Assembly (NCBI GenBank): GCA_964019335.1
Contig: OZ025684.1
Location: 496,001-560,000 of the forward strand
Direction of reading: 5' to 3'
Origin: Diplonema japonicum
Lineage: Eukaryota; Euglenozoa; Diplonemea; Diplonemida; Diplonemidae
Length of the DNA stretch: 64,000 nt
Shown here: positions 1 through 8,563 of the stretch, piece after piece
How positions within the stretch are numbered: the first letter of the stretch is position 1
Layout of the letters: each line of letters begins with the position of its first letter
Program-made: the position numbers and the translations under genes
Notes under the pieces: generated by a model
The model's input: the letters and a program-made list of their open reading frames with translations, nothing else
What the model was told of the DNA's origin: nothing
Databases searched by the model: none

Positions 1-1
1 T

Positions 2-478
2 TTCTTCAGGTGGAGTAGCCAACTACATCAGCACCCGAGCCCAGGTACTGTACGTGGAACTCATGAAAAGTGCCTTGGACGTAACGCAGCCCAATGCGTT
101 GATCACTCACGGGAGAAACACGAATTGTTCTGCGACTTTGATGCAGAATCGATTCATTTTGCCACCACAATAGTGCAGGCTATGCCTGTCGACAATGCAT
201 CAGAACGCGTTTTCCCTGCAGGGGACTCTCGTGTTCTGTAACACAAACGCGTGTCGCTGTTGTCCAAGGAAAAGAACTTGATGATGTCCTTCGGGTCGAC
301 ATGTCCAAGAAGGGCTGTTCTGAACCACCGTTTCTCCCACCGAATTCATCCGGCTCTTTGCAGTAGATGCCGAAAAGCCGCTGCAAGAGTCCCAACAGCA
401 CCCCACAAGTACCTCATGGTGTTTGCTGGGCCAAAAGAGCACTCTGAAGCACTTAGAAGTGTCGCTGTAGAAATCTGA
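2..478 (+). pseudogene. possible decayed reading frame at window edge
   Basis: One plus-strand frame stays open from base 2 to base 478 with a single internal TAA at 239-241. That is unusually few stops for non-coding DNA of this length. The conceptual product has no motif I recognise, and overlapping minus-strand frames are also partly open, so the coding strand is uncertain. It could be the remnant of a gene or mobile element that extends beyond the window. The rest of the stretch, to about 1060, is AT-rich and holds nothing I can name. Confidence 0.2.
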
Positions 479-1069
479 TTTTATTGCCTGAATCAGGAGG
501 GCCAAAAACGGGCCAAAAAACGCACACAAATTGGCTCACTAGTGCCCACCGAAGATCGTACAGAGACAAAAGCACCTTCCAGTGGGACCCCTCTTTGGCT
601 GCAGATTGTCAATAAAATTTTGAATAAGAGATCTATGGTTAAATGCTGCGCGTTTCTGGGTGAATAAATCGGGATTTGCTGCATTTCCCCCGTTTTCGTG
701 ACAGCCGAATTTCGGTTCATTTTTATGTTTCATCCCTCCACATTGTATTTTTTTCTCAAAAGCAAGCCCTTTAACGGAGTTTTCGGGACTATTTACATGT
801 TTCTTTCATACTTCCTGTGGTTGCATGCTGCCCCTTTTTTGTGAAAATTTAAAAAAGCGTTTTTTTCGCGTTTTTCGAAAAAAGCATTGACAAATAGCGG
901 GGAGGTGGCCATATATAAAAAAAAAAAAAAAGAGATGAGATAAAGGAGGTTCCTGTTTGGAACGTCCCCCTTGTCTCTACTTACACCCCTTTAAAAAGAA
1001 AAAAAGTAATTCGTACTTTAAATATTGCTATATTCTTCCCGGACAAAACTCATACAATTAAAAGAAGAA

Positions 1070-1088
1070 GGGGGGGGGGGGGGGGGGG
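1070..1088. repeat. poly-G tract (19 nt)
   Basis: A pure G run on the plus strand, starting 22 nt beyond the stop codon of the DysF-RING gene. It reads as poly-C in the transcribed direction. Confidence 0.9.
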
Positions 1089-1110
1089 ATTTTGAAAATA
1101 ATACGCCTGT

Positions 1111-2799
1111 TTATTCCATTACAGGGATGTCCTGCTCCGCGACTGTCGCAGAAGCTTCTGCACCGACCCAAGGGGCCGAGAACCCGACTGGCCAAACATG
1201 CTTGGGGGAGGCGTGCTCGGGGGTTTCGGGTTCGAACTTCTTAGGGACGTTCATGGTAGTGACGTGGGATCGGCGGAGCTGGGCAGTGGACCGGATGTCG
1301 ATGGCGAGACGCATCCAGCACCGTCTGCGAACGAACCTACTAGGCCCGGACTTAGCAGACCACTTTCGTATCCCATGCCAGTTGCCTCTGTGCTCCCACT
1401 CCCCGTAAAACCACGGGCATGCCCACACCCACTCTGCGTCCTTACAAGATGCCTCGTCGTCCGGTCTCGGCATGGTCACGCCATCCTCTGTGGACCACTC
1501 GGTCCTGTCTGTTGGGAGCAGCGCCCCGCCACTATACTCCCCAAACGGTACTCTCCTATGGTTCTGGTAGCATTCCACAACCCTCCACACCAGCGGGGAC
1601 GCCTCTGCTGTGTTAAGCACCACCATGTCATTCAGTGCTGCGTCGTATTGGATAGCCGACGGCCTGCAGCACTTCGCGCATAGATGCAGCCCTGTCTCGG
1701 GCTCGGGGTGCACCACGCTCGTTGCCTCTGTGTTCCCCGTCTGCTTGGACTTGTTCAGCCATTCCCGAAGCTTCATCACGCCGTTGTGTGTGCAGTCTGG
1801 GCACACGGGATGCCCGCACCCTAGCACCAAGCACCCCAACACGCCGCAGATCACGCACGTCGTCGACTCCTCTGTGGGCATGGGGGCCAGGTGTGACTTG
1901 ATCCGAAGCGAGTGTCTCGTCAAAATCGTGTTTTGGTGTTTTATAAGCGAAGCAACATTCGCAGCACCGGGCACCTGCCAGTCGATGTGCCGCGAGGGGC
2001 GTGCTACGGCATCGAGCTCTATGACAAGACGGTCCGGTTCGTGCATATGGTGGTGCAGCACGACGGGAACCTCCTCATCTTCTGTGTCGAGGCTGCCGCC
2101 TTGCGGGTGCACAATCCTCGGTGGGTATTGTTTATTCCAAAGCATCTTGGTCTGCGGGTCGAGGACCCACAGTGCGTCACCCGGCGTGTTGCGCACAACC
2201 ACCTTGTCGCCCCGTGCCTGGAGGTAGCCCTGGATCACACCCCGCACAATGTGTGTAATGGTGCAGCCGACTAAGCCAAAAATCGAAGCAGCTTTTAATG
2301 AAGTAAATACAGCATTGCCCTGAGGTGTGATGAGCATGTACCTCCCCGACTTCACATTTCGTATCTTGAACGGGACATTCGTGGCATACTCACTGCGGTA
2401 GTAGGAAGCGTCGGAAAGTGTTGGCATTTCTGTGGCGCTGCGATCTATGTGCTCTTTCATGACCTTTGCATGCCGGACCCACATCCTTCGGCGAATGCAT
2501 GTTGTCGCCGATCCATTTGGAAGCCACTTTTCCGACAGGTTGAAGCTCAGTCCGTACGACCAACCTTTGTCGTCTGTGCCCACCCCCACCTCCTTCTCCC
2601 AGTCCCCGTCCCATTCGCACAGGTGCCCCTCCGTTCCGTTCACCTCTGGGATCTTCACTTCGTCCAGTCTCAGTTTCTTCCCCTTCATATCCGACCACGA
2701 CGCCCAGTCCAACGGCAGCAGCTTCGCGCACCACCCCTTGACAGGGTACCACCTTTGGTTTTCCCACACACTGCACGACACCCTCGTACATTCTTCCAT
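1111..2799 (-). CDS. DysF-RING-DysF domain protein, putative E3 ubiquitin ligase
   Basis: 562 aa from the ATG at 2799; an in-frame ATG at 2862 would add 21 residues. Residues about 5-110 and 405-498 each look like a dysferlin/peroxin (DysF) domain, rich in Trp, with RRRMWVRH and RRRCWMRL near their ends. Residues about 140-250 read as a beta-rich, trefoil-like module (SGRYMLITPQGNAVFTSL). Between them is a complete C3HC4 RING with Cys315, Cys318, Cys328, His330, Cys333, Cys336, Cys374 and Cys377. DysF domains in TECPR1 and in yeast peroxins act at membranes, and TECPR1's bind sphingomyelin. Together with the RING this suggests a ubiquitin ligase that recognises membranes, perhaps damaged ones; that is inference. 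The start is supported by a broken duplicate of the same 5' region at 5041-5110, where the sequence around this ATG is conserved. Confidence 0.75.
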   Translation of the reverse strand: MEECTRVSCSVWENQRWYPVKGWCAKLLPLDWASWSDMKGKKLRLDEVKIPEVNGTEGHLCEWDGDWEKEVGVGTDDKGWSYGLSFNLSEKWLPNGSATTCIRRRMWVRHAKVMKEHIDRSATEMPTLSDASYYRSEYATNVPFKIRNVKSGRYMLITPQGNAVFTSLKAASIFGLVGCTITHIVRGVIQGYLQARGDKVVVRNTPGDALWVLDPQTKMLWNKQYPPRIVHPQGGSLDTEDEEVPVVLHHHMHEPDRLVIELDAVARPSRHIDWQVPGAANVASLIKHQNTILTRHSLRIKSHLAPMPTEESTTCVICGVLGCLVLGCGHPVCPDCTHNGVMKLREWLNKSKQTGNTEATSVVHPEPETGLHLCAKCCRPSAIQYDAALNDMVVLNTAEASPLVWRVVECYQNHRRVPFGEYSGGALLPTDRTEWSTEDGVTMPRPDDEASCKDAEWVWACPWFYGEWEHRGNWHGIRKWSAKSGPSRFVRRRCWMRLAIDIRSTAQLRRSHVTTMNVPKKFEPETPEHASPKHVWPVGFSAPWVGAEASATVAEQDIPVME

Positions 2800-3140
2800 G
2801 TTGCGAAATCTTTTGTGTTGTGGTGGGGTGGACCCTGGTGCAAGGAGACTCACGGGCGGCAAGGCACATTCAAAAGAAAAATGAGCAAAGAAAAAAAAAG
2901 AAAAGAAAAGCCGCCTCCAATTAACACGTTAATAAAATACGTACGTTGGGAGCAACTTGTTTTTTAGTCTCGACAACAGAATTGTTCAAACAAAGCAAGA
3001 ATGGCTTTTTTTTTTTTTTCTTGTTTCATAAACCACTTGGCGTACGATTTAAAAAAGAAAAAGAGGAAAAAAAAAGGGGGAAGCTTTTCGCACCTTCCTT
3101 CCTTTCCGTTGGGGGCTTCTTTTTTTCACACTGCCAGAAA
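2800..3140. other. intergenic spacer with dispersed short repeat
   Basis: AT-rich spacer between the cyclophilin-like copy 2 stop and the DysF-RING start. It contains A-rich and T-rich tracts and one copy (3024-3046) of a roughly 23-nt motif, TTTCATAAACCACTTGGCG and onward, that recurs at 31859-31881 and in weaker form at 32052-32075. No gene seen. Confidence 0.6.
3024..3046. repeat. dispersed 23-nt motif, copy 1
   Basis: Reads TTTCATAAACCACTTGGCG followed by TACG. It matches 31859-31881 (one extra C) and more loosely 32052-32075. All three copies lie in spacers, 110-300 nt upstream of a minus-strand start codon. Function unknown. Confidence 0.6.
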
Positions 3141-3710
3141 CTAAACAAGAGTGGCCGTGGTGATAAAGTTGATCTGCGGGAAGTTCGCCAAAATCCATGG
3201 GTTGCCATAACGCGCGTACATATTGAAGTTGACGCCGATGGGTGAGAAGATCTTGAGGGCAGTGTCCATGCCCTGGGTGACGGACCCGATGCCTGCGAAG
3301 CCCGCGTTGTCGTTCAACGGGTTGTCGATGTAGTTGATGAAGAGCTGGTGGGCGCGGGTGTTGGGTGCGGTTTGGGGAGTGAACGCAAGGGTCCCCTTCA
3401 CGTTTTTAAGCTTCACCGGGTCATCCATGATGGTCTTGTTCCACTCCGCGTTCTCGGCAGGTATACCCGCAATCCCAAACTGCACCACACGGTCAGTCTT
3501 TAAAATAAACGCCGACTCATCGTAAAACCCAACCTTCACGAGCTCATACAGGTGCGCGGCACCAATAGGCGCATCGCTTGTCGTCACGTTCACAATGATC
3601 GCAGGCAACGTCCCGTTCCCCACGTTCGTCTCGAACTTGATAGCGTACTTCGCGGGCGTCTGGCCCATCACCGCAACACCCATCGCCAGAAGCAGACCCC
3701 ACTTCGACAT
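3141..3710 (-). CDS. secreted cyclophilin-like protein, copy 2 (probably inactive)
   Basis: 189 aa beginning MSKWGLLLAMGVAVMGQ, a hydrophobic signal peptide. The fold is a divergent cyclophilin: N-terminal beta strands, then GTLAFTPQTAPNTRAHQLFI in the place of the usual GTLSMA..N.NGSQFFI segment, then GFAGIGSVTQGMD. Compared with copy 1 (5226-5813) the active-site stretch FFRVVPGFVVQ has become FILKTDRVVQ. It is one residue shorter and lacks the catalytic Arg, so isomerase activity is doubtful. The first 50-odd codons share a 161-bp identical DNA block with copy 1 (3535-3695 and 5638-5798) while the remainder is clearly diverged, a pattern expected from gene conversion. It is an open frame without breaks, so it is probably still expressed, perhaps as a binding protein in the secretory path. 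Confidence 0.75.
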   Translation of the reverse strand: MSKWGLLLAMGVAVMGQTPAKYAIKFETNVGNGTLPAIIVNVTTSDAPIGAAHLYELVKVGFYDESAFILKTDRVVQFGIAGIPAENAEWNKTIMDDPVKLKNVKGTLAFTPQTAPNTRAHQLFINYIDNPLNDNAGFAGIGSVTQGMDTALKIFSPIGVNFNMYARYGNPWILANFPQINFITTATLV

Positions 3711-3886
3711 TTCTTTTTGAGAATGTTTTAAAAGAGCTTTCTGGAGAAAATTCACCCTTCGGGCTCAACTGTGCTGAAGCAAACAGTACAGCTGTACATT
3801 GTAGTTGCGTGTTCAAGGAAGAGGACCGCACGCTTTGAGGAGCCTTGTTGTTCCGAGGTTTGAGCCTTATGGCCGGTTCCTACGGT

Positions 3887-3921
3887 TACCGATCCCCACC
3901 TGTCATGGGTGGGGATCGGTA
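3887..3921. other. perfect 14-bp hairpin in rDNA-associated spacer
   Basis: TACCGATCCCCACC (3887-3900) and GGTGGGGATCGGTA (3908-3921) pair perfectly around the 7-nt loop TGTCATG. It lies between cyclophilin-like copy 2 and the 18S rRNA fragment. It could belong to the rDNA spacer or be a separate structured element. Confidence 0.6.
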
Positions 3922-4042
3922 CCATTCGGATGTGAATTTGGTATCGATGTTTGTGGGACCCACCCATTATCTTCACACCCCCCTTATACCCTTAAGCCCA
4001 ATGCAAATTGTTGTAGAGGATGTAGTGTATGGGGGGGTGAGA

Positions 4043-4061
4043 GGGGGGGGGGGGGGGGGGG
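4043..4061. repeat. poly-G tract in rDNA-associated spacer
   Basis: Nineteen G in a row, followed within 20 nt by a run of C, just upstream of the two-tier hairpin that precedes the 18S fragment. Confidence 0.9.
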
Positions 4062-4098
4062 TACCGCATATATCGACCCCCCCCCCTCCGGGTTGGGG

Positions 4099-4161
4099 GG
4101 TCATGCGCAATATAGGGAGGGGGGTCCGAGAGGGGTCCCCTCCCTATAGTGGGGCATGACC
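4099..4161 (+). other. two-tier hairpin just 5' of 18S rRNA fragment
   Basis: The outer stem GGTCATGC (4099-4106) pairs with GCATGACC (4154-4161). The inner stem ATAGGGAGGGG (4112-4122) pairs with CCCCTCCCTAT (4137-4147). It ends a few bases before the apparent 18S 5' end, so it may be part of the external transcribed spacer. That placement is inference. Confidence 0.5.
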
Positions 4162-4167
4162 TATGAA

Positions 4168-5040
4168 AGAGTCCATCAGGGTTGACCTAGTAGGCAATCA
4201 TTTTATGACCGACATATAGTAGGGAAATAAAAAGGTGATACTAAGGCATAACCAGGATAGGGTCTCAATGAGACAATGCTAATATTGTTGGCACCACCAC
4301 ATATCTAAGGCATCGATGGTGTGGGCCAACAAAGTGTCGGATCGATACCTCCCGACACTGAAGTGGTCCTGGGATGGTACATGTACTCGGTCTTGTGCCA
4401 GTGCATATACCTGTGATACCTACATCAGTATGGATACGTTCCAACTGGGAGTCACCACGCTCGCGTGGGCTCCGTAAACAGTACGGTGATCGGGAAAACA
4501 CGATGATGAAAATCATTGGCTCATTAAATCGGCAACAATCTACGCGGGGAAAGCGCCTTTCGGCACTCAGTTGGATAACAATGGTAACTCCATTGCTAAT
4601 ACATGTCCGGAAAATCCAACTCACATTCCACCCTGTGAGAGAGATCTTACGGGGGTGAGGTGGATACAGTTGACCGAAATAAAAACCAACGCTAGCAATA
4701 GCAAACAGGTCAACCGAGTGATAGCACACTCCCTCGAGGAGGTGCAAGCCCGCAAGAGCTTCTGCCCTATCAGCTTTTGACGGTAGTGTAGTGAACTACC
4801 GTGGCTGTAACGGGTAACGGGGAATTAGGGTTCGATTCCGGAGGGAGCCTGAGAAACGGCTACCACATCTAAGGATGGCAGCAGGCGCGCAAATTGCCCA
4901 ATAGCAACACTGCTGAGGCAGCGAAGAGAAATAGTAACTTCTAGCACCCAGTGCTATGGAGATTGCAATGGATGATATCTAAACCTGTCAGTGAGTATCA
5001 ATTGGTGGACAAGTCTGGTGCCAGCACCCGCGGTAATTTC
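4168..5040 (+). rRNA. partial 18S (SSU) rRNA gene, 5' domain only
   Basis: Universal SSU blocks appear in order: GGCTCATTAAATC (4518-4530), GCTAATACATG (4595-4605), the stretch 4767-4860 containing GGGTTCGATTCCGG, GGGAGCCTGAGAAACGGCTA and GCAGGCGCGCAAATTGCCCA, then GAGGCAGCGAAGAGAAATA and finally the 530 loop GTGCCAGCACCCGCGGTAAT (5017-5036). The loop has CAGCACCC rather than the common CAGCAGCC, as in kinetoplastid rRNA. The 5' end is placed near 4168 from a weak match to the usual GGTTGATCCTG start; it could differ by tens of bases. The sequence stops dead after the 530 loop and continues as a broken copy of the DysF-RING 5' region, so this is a truncated gene. It is the only gene-like feature recognised with reasonable confidence on the plus strand. 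Confidence 0.85.
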
Positions 5041-5110
5041 CATGTTGCGAAATCTTCTTTTGCGTAAGGGGTGAACCCTGTTGCAAGGAAATGCACGCAG
5101 TGTGCAAGGC
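5041..5110 (-). pseudogene. truncated copy of DysF-RING gene 5' leader and start
   Basis: The minus-strand sequence here matches the leader and first codons of the gene starting at 2799. Both share GATTTCGCAACATGGAA preceded by a similar leader with CCTTGCA and AGGGT-CACCCC. The copy runs only to ATGGAA and then enters 18S sequence. TTCC at the joint is common to both partners. It lies downstream of cyclophilin-like copy 1, just as the intact gene lies downstream of copy 2, so an ancestral two-gene block was duplicated and then broken. Confidence 0.75.
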
Positions 5111-5225
5111 TTATTCAAATATACAATGGAAAAGAAAAAGTGCAAAAAAAAGAAGAAGAAAAAGAACGTTGAAAGTAAAGGACATAATACGCTGCTTTGT
5201 TTACACACATAAAGGAAATCGAAAA

Positions 5226-5813
5226 CTAGACAATAGTGGCCTTGGTGACGAAGTTGATCTGCGGGTATTTCTTCATAATCCACTTGTTGCCTTCCTTCTC
5301 ATACATGGCCTGGTTGACGCCATTTGAGCTGTCTGGGGTGGGGTTGAAAATCTTGACGGCAGTGTCCATGCCCTGGGTGACGGACCCGATGCCTGAGAAG
5401 CCCATGCCATCGAGGTTCTTGTTGTCGGCGTAGTTGATGAAAATCTGGGTAGTACGGGAGTTGGGTGCGGAGGTGGCTGCGTAGGTGAGGGTCCCCTTCA
5501 CGTTGCTGAGCTTCACCGGGTCATCCATGATGGGCTTGTTCCACTTCGCGTTCTCGGCAGGTGTCCCCGCAATCCCGTACTGCACCACAAACCCGGGCAC
5601 CACCCTGAAAAACGCCGCTTCATCGTAAAATCCATCTTTCACGAGCTCATACAGGTGCGCGGCACCAATAGGCGCATCGCTTGTCGTCACGTTCACAATG
5701 ATCGCAGGCAACGTCCCGTTCCCCACGTTCGTCTCGAACTTGATAGCGTACTTCGCGGGCGTCTGGCCCATCACCGCAACACCCATCGCCAGAAGCAGGC
5801 TCCACTTCAACAT
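5226..5813 (-). CDS. secreted cyclophilin-like peptidyl-prolyl isomerase, copy 1
   Basis: 195 aa from the ATG at 5813, beginning with signal peptide MLKWSLLLAMGVAVMGQ. Divergent cyclophilin: residues about 20-50 form the N-terminal strands; FFRVVPGFVVQYGIAGTP (from residue 68) holds the catalytic Arg70 and the Gln of the active site; GTLTYAATSAPNSRTTQIFI and GFSGIGSVTQGMD follow in family order. It probably folds or binds proteins in the secretory pathway. A paralogue (3141-3710) lies downstream across an rDNA insertion. The first third of the two genes is identical in DNA over 161 bp, the rest much less so. The arginine kept here and lost there suggests this copy is the active one. Confidence 0.8.
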   Translation of the reverse strand: MLKWSLLLAMGVAVMGQTPAKYAIKFETNVGNGTLPAIIVNVTTSDAPIGAAHLYELVKDGFYDEAAFFRVVPGFVVQYGIAGTPAENAKWNKPIMDDPVKLSNVKGTLTYAATSAPNSRTTQIFINYADNKNLDGMGFSGIGSVTQGMDTAVKIFNPTPDSSNGVNQAMYEKEGNKWIMKKYPQINFVTKATIV

Positions 5814-5925
5814 TTTTTCGGGTGTGTTTTGAAAGGGTTTTCTGGAAGCAGTGAGAACGACCGAAGAGGGGGGAAAAGAAACATTTAGGCAGAACAAAAA
5901 CAGTGGAAACCTGTGGAAACAAGTA

Positions 5926-6900
5926 TCACATCCCGAATCCTCCCGGCGCTACAACCTCGTCCATCGGTGGCGGTGCGGGGTGGGGTACTATAGAAAGTGC
6001 CTGGCCTATGTTCGGGGACTGTGGTATAATAGGTAGCGACCGACGTTTAGAGGTGAACGAGAGATTGTTAATGGCATCGACGACGGTGGTGTGTGAAGAG
6101 GTGGAGTAGAAGACCTGCAAGCGGGACTGGAGGTTGGTGGCGAGGGTGCAACTACTACTTGGAGGTGCCTGAATGGGGGACGGCCGTCTGCTCATAGGCC
6201 TGGTCATAGGGAGAGGGGTGGTATAGCACAGCCTAGGGGGGCGCAGCAACGCGGGCTTCACGGGAGGACGGGGTGTCGTAATCTCCACAGCGTGCCTGTT
6301 GATGGAGGCATTGGACAACCTTTTATTAGAGACCTGCACCCGCTGGCTCAATGACTGCTTGAGTACCTCACGGCCATGATACATGGACCTTGTTGTGAAC
6401 AACAGTTGTATCGCAAGTGATGGCCTGCGAATCTTGTTCTTGCGTGCCACCGTGCGCCGTCGCATCTCGATGAACTTACCACACGCGATCGTCACATTGA
6501 ACAAAGACCATACAGTTGTGATTCGTGCGGGCTCCACATACCTGTTGATATGCGGTAGATCAGCCTTCGCAGGCGGCAACGTGAGCTTCGGTTGTGCCCA
6601 TGTGTGCAGCTTTATCCTCTTGCTATGAAGCGCCTTCAGCCTCCTCGAAACGATCCCACAGTATGACCCTGCTGCCTCTGTGCTTGCCTTCTTTTGTCTT
6701 ATTTCTTCCTCAGGCACTAGCGCTGCCTTTTGCACAATCACTTCCTCTTCATCAGAAGACAGTCCGCTGAACTCGCTGCTCTCCGTCTCGCTCACAGGTT
6801 CCTCCTGGATAACTTCTTCGGACGCCCTCTCGCATTTAATGATCCCTTGAAATGTGCGATCTTGCTTCCGTCGTATTGCCGTGCCGACTTGTGCTTTCAT
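5926..6900 (-). CDS. uncharacterised basic, low-complexity protein
   Basis: 324 aa, not recognised. The N-terminal third is acidic (EEPVSETESSEFSG, SSDEEE); the middle is very basic with MRRRTVARKNKIRRPSLAI; the C-terminal third is rich in Pro, Ser and Thr (PPSSSCTLAT, PHPAPPPMD). No signal peptide or membrane segment. The frame is uninterrupted and in the same direction as its neighbours, ending 113 nt before the cyclophilin-like start. The composition would suit a disordered nucleic-acid-binding or cytoskeletal protein, but there is no motif to decide. Confidence 0.55.
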   Translation of the reverse strand: MKAQVGTAIRRKQDRTFQGIIKCERASEEVIQEEPVSETESSEFSGLSSDEEEVIVQKAALVPEEEIRQKKASTEAAGSYCGIVSRRLKALHSKRIKLHTWAQPKLTLPPAKADLPHINRYVEPARITTVWSLFNVTIACGKFIEMRRRTVARKNKIRRPSLAIQLLFTTRSMYHGREVLKQSLSQRVQVSNKRLSNASINRHAVEITTPRPPVKPALLRPPRLCYTTPLPMTRPMSRRPSPIQAPPSSSCTLATNLQSRLQVFYSTSSHTTVVDAINNLSFTSKRRSLPIIPQSPNIGQALSIVPHPAPPPMDEVVAPGGFGM

Positions 6901-7020
6901 TTCTCATCTGGTCAGGTGTACGATAATGTGTACCAAGGAACGAAAGAGAACGGACTAGACATAAAGGAAGAAATGTTATAACAATTAAAGGTGTGTAAAT
7001 GGATGCTTCGGTTATGCTGC

Positions 7021-8469
7021 TCATTCCTCCTCTACGCTATAAGACTTCCACTGCTTCTTCACCAACTTGCTGGGGTCGGTCGTGTCGAAGGGCAGAGACG
7101 CTGCAGGCGGGTCATAAATACAAGCCACATTTGGACGGAGCTGGCTTCGCTTCTGAGGGTAGAGGACAGGAACGACGTCCCACAGCCACTGGCCAGGGAG
7201 GGGGGAGGCAGTCCGCTCGATGAGAGGCGTGTCGCGGCCGCATACGTACCCGATGGACTGGAGAAGGGTGAAGAGATCTGCAGGAGAACACCACTCGCAT
7301 GTCTCAATAATGAGGCCCGGCTTGTGGGTGGAAAGCAGGCGCTTGGCACCTTGCACAACTTGAATCTCGTGCCCTTCGACGTCAATCTTGATGAAGAATG
7401 GCGGCTCGCGAGGTGCAACCCCACCAAAGAAGACTTCATCCAACGTTGTGATATTGGTGATGATGCCACCCTTCTCGCTCGGTCCGGTGTGACTGCTAGT
7501 TTGCGTATTCGACGTGCTCGAGATCTGGTTCCCCCCTAGGTTGCCAGGGACATTGACGAGCCGCGCCGTCCCAGTGTGGTTCCCAGCCGCAGCAGGGACA
7601 ACAGATATGGCATGCGACATGTTGTTCAGCCAGATTGACAGCTGTAGCTTGTTCCGCGTCCACGGTGTCGGGTCGAAGGCCACCACCCTGTGTCCCAAGT
7701 TCACAGATAGCAGGCTTACAACACCAAGGTTCGATCCCACATCGTACACCATCCCCGGTGGGTGGTCTAGGAACCGCCGTACACACGCCTGCAGCTTTGG
7801 GTCGTACCCGTTCTTCTTCGACACCAACGCTGAGATCTGGTCTTGCACTGGCGGGCCCCATACAGCCATCAGCGATTTGTGTTTCCGTATTTTATGATGC
7901 TTTCCAGGTCTGTAGAAATTCTTCCAACATGGGTCCCTTGCGAACTTCCCGTGCCCGTTTTTGCCCTGGCATGGCCAGTCTTTTGTGCAGGGCCGCCAAC
8001 AGAAGTGATTCGTTCTAGCTATTACAAAGGGTAAGTCCTGCGGTGTGAAAATCCATGGGGTGCTGAGGACGGGTGGTGGGTGAGTTTTCAACGCGGTAGT
8101 GAAGTTTGCGATCTGCAGAGCTGCGTCCAAACAGGCCATGACCACGTCAGAGGGCGCGTTGGGGTAGCGGGGCAGCTTCTTCAGCCGCACGAAGCACGTC
8201 TTTCGCATCCTGCAAGGCTCCGGGCCTTTGAGTGGGAATAGTGGACACGACTCGTTCTTATCATGGCAAAACTTGTCAAGTACATCACTCAAGTCGCATG
8301 TTCCAGTGTCACAGCACATTGCACGCAGGTGAGACAGGCCGTCGTCTTGCATTGTTTGCCTTGTGCTCTTCCCGTTCACATGGTAATAAGTATACACAGT
8401 TGCCACTTGCACGCCGAGCGAAAGGGAGATCGCAGCAGCCACTGTCAGGATATGGGTGACTGCCTTCAT
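7021..8469 (-). CDS. FkbM-family SAM-dependent methyltransferase, membrane anchored
   Basis: 482 aa. Residues about 5-28 are a hydrophobic signal anchor, giving a type II topology. A Cys-rich stem (CCDTGTCDLSD, CPLF, CRMRKTC) follows. The C-terminal half is an FkbM methyltransferase: SAM motif VYDVGSNLGVVSLL (241 on), acidic motif VVAFDPTPW, and the family signature FIKIDVEGHE (359-368), then GLIIETCEW. FkbM enzymes O-methylate sugars and other small substrates. With a lumenal orientation the likely target is a glycan or secreted molecule in the Golgi or ER, which is inference. Confidence 0.85.
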   Translation of the reverse strand: MKAVTHILTVAAAISLSLGVQVATVYTYYHVNGKSTRQTMQDDGLSHLRAMCCDTGTCDLSDVLDKFCHDKNESCPLFPLKGPEPCRMRKTCFVRLKKLPRYPNAPSDVVMACLDAALQIANFTTALKTHPPPVLSTPWIFTPQDLPFVIARTNHFCWRPCTKDWPCQGKNGHGKFARDPCWKNFYRPGKHHKIRKHKSLMAVWGPPVQDQISALVSKKNGYDPKLQACVRRFLDHPPGMVYDVGSNLGVVSLLSVNLGHRVVAFDPTPWTRNKLQLSIWLNNMSHAISVVPAAAGNHTGTARLVNVPGNLGGNQISSTSNTQTSSHTGPSEKGGIITNITTLDEVFFGGVAPREPPFFIKIDVEGHEIQVVQGAKRLLSTHKPGLIIETCEWCSPADLFTLLQSIGYVCGRDTPLIERTASPLPGQWLWDVVPVLYPQKRSQLRPNVACIYDPPAASLPFDTTDPSKLVKKQWKSYSVEEE

Positions 8470-8563
8470 GTGTACCTTGCAGGGAATGCTTTGCTAAGGA
8501 AAAGAAAACAGGGGATATGAGAAAAGCTGTAAAGAAGAGCTGAGCAGTGCTGTAAAGCACGCT

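Noticed and set aside
1111-2862. Upstream ATG at 2862 for the DysF-RING gene
   Set aside because: The broken duplicate at 5041-5110 conserves sequence around the ATG at 2799, and the 21 extra residues have no support.
4830-4845. GGTTCGATTCC as a tRNA T-arm
   Set aside because: It is the universal 18S block GGGTTCGATTCCGG in correct rRNA context; no acceptor or D-arm nearby.
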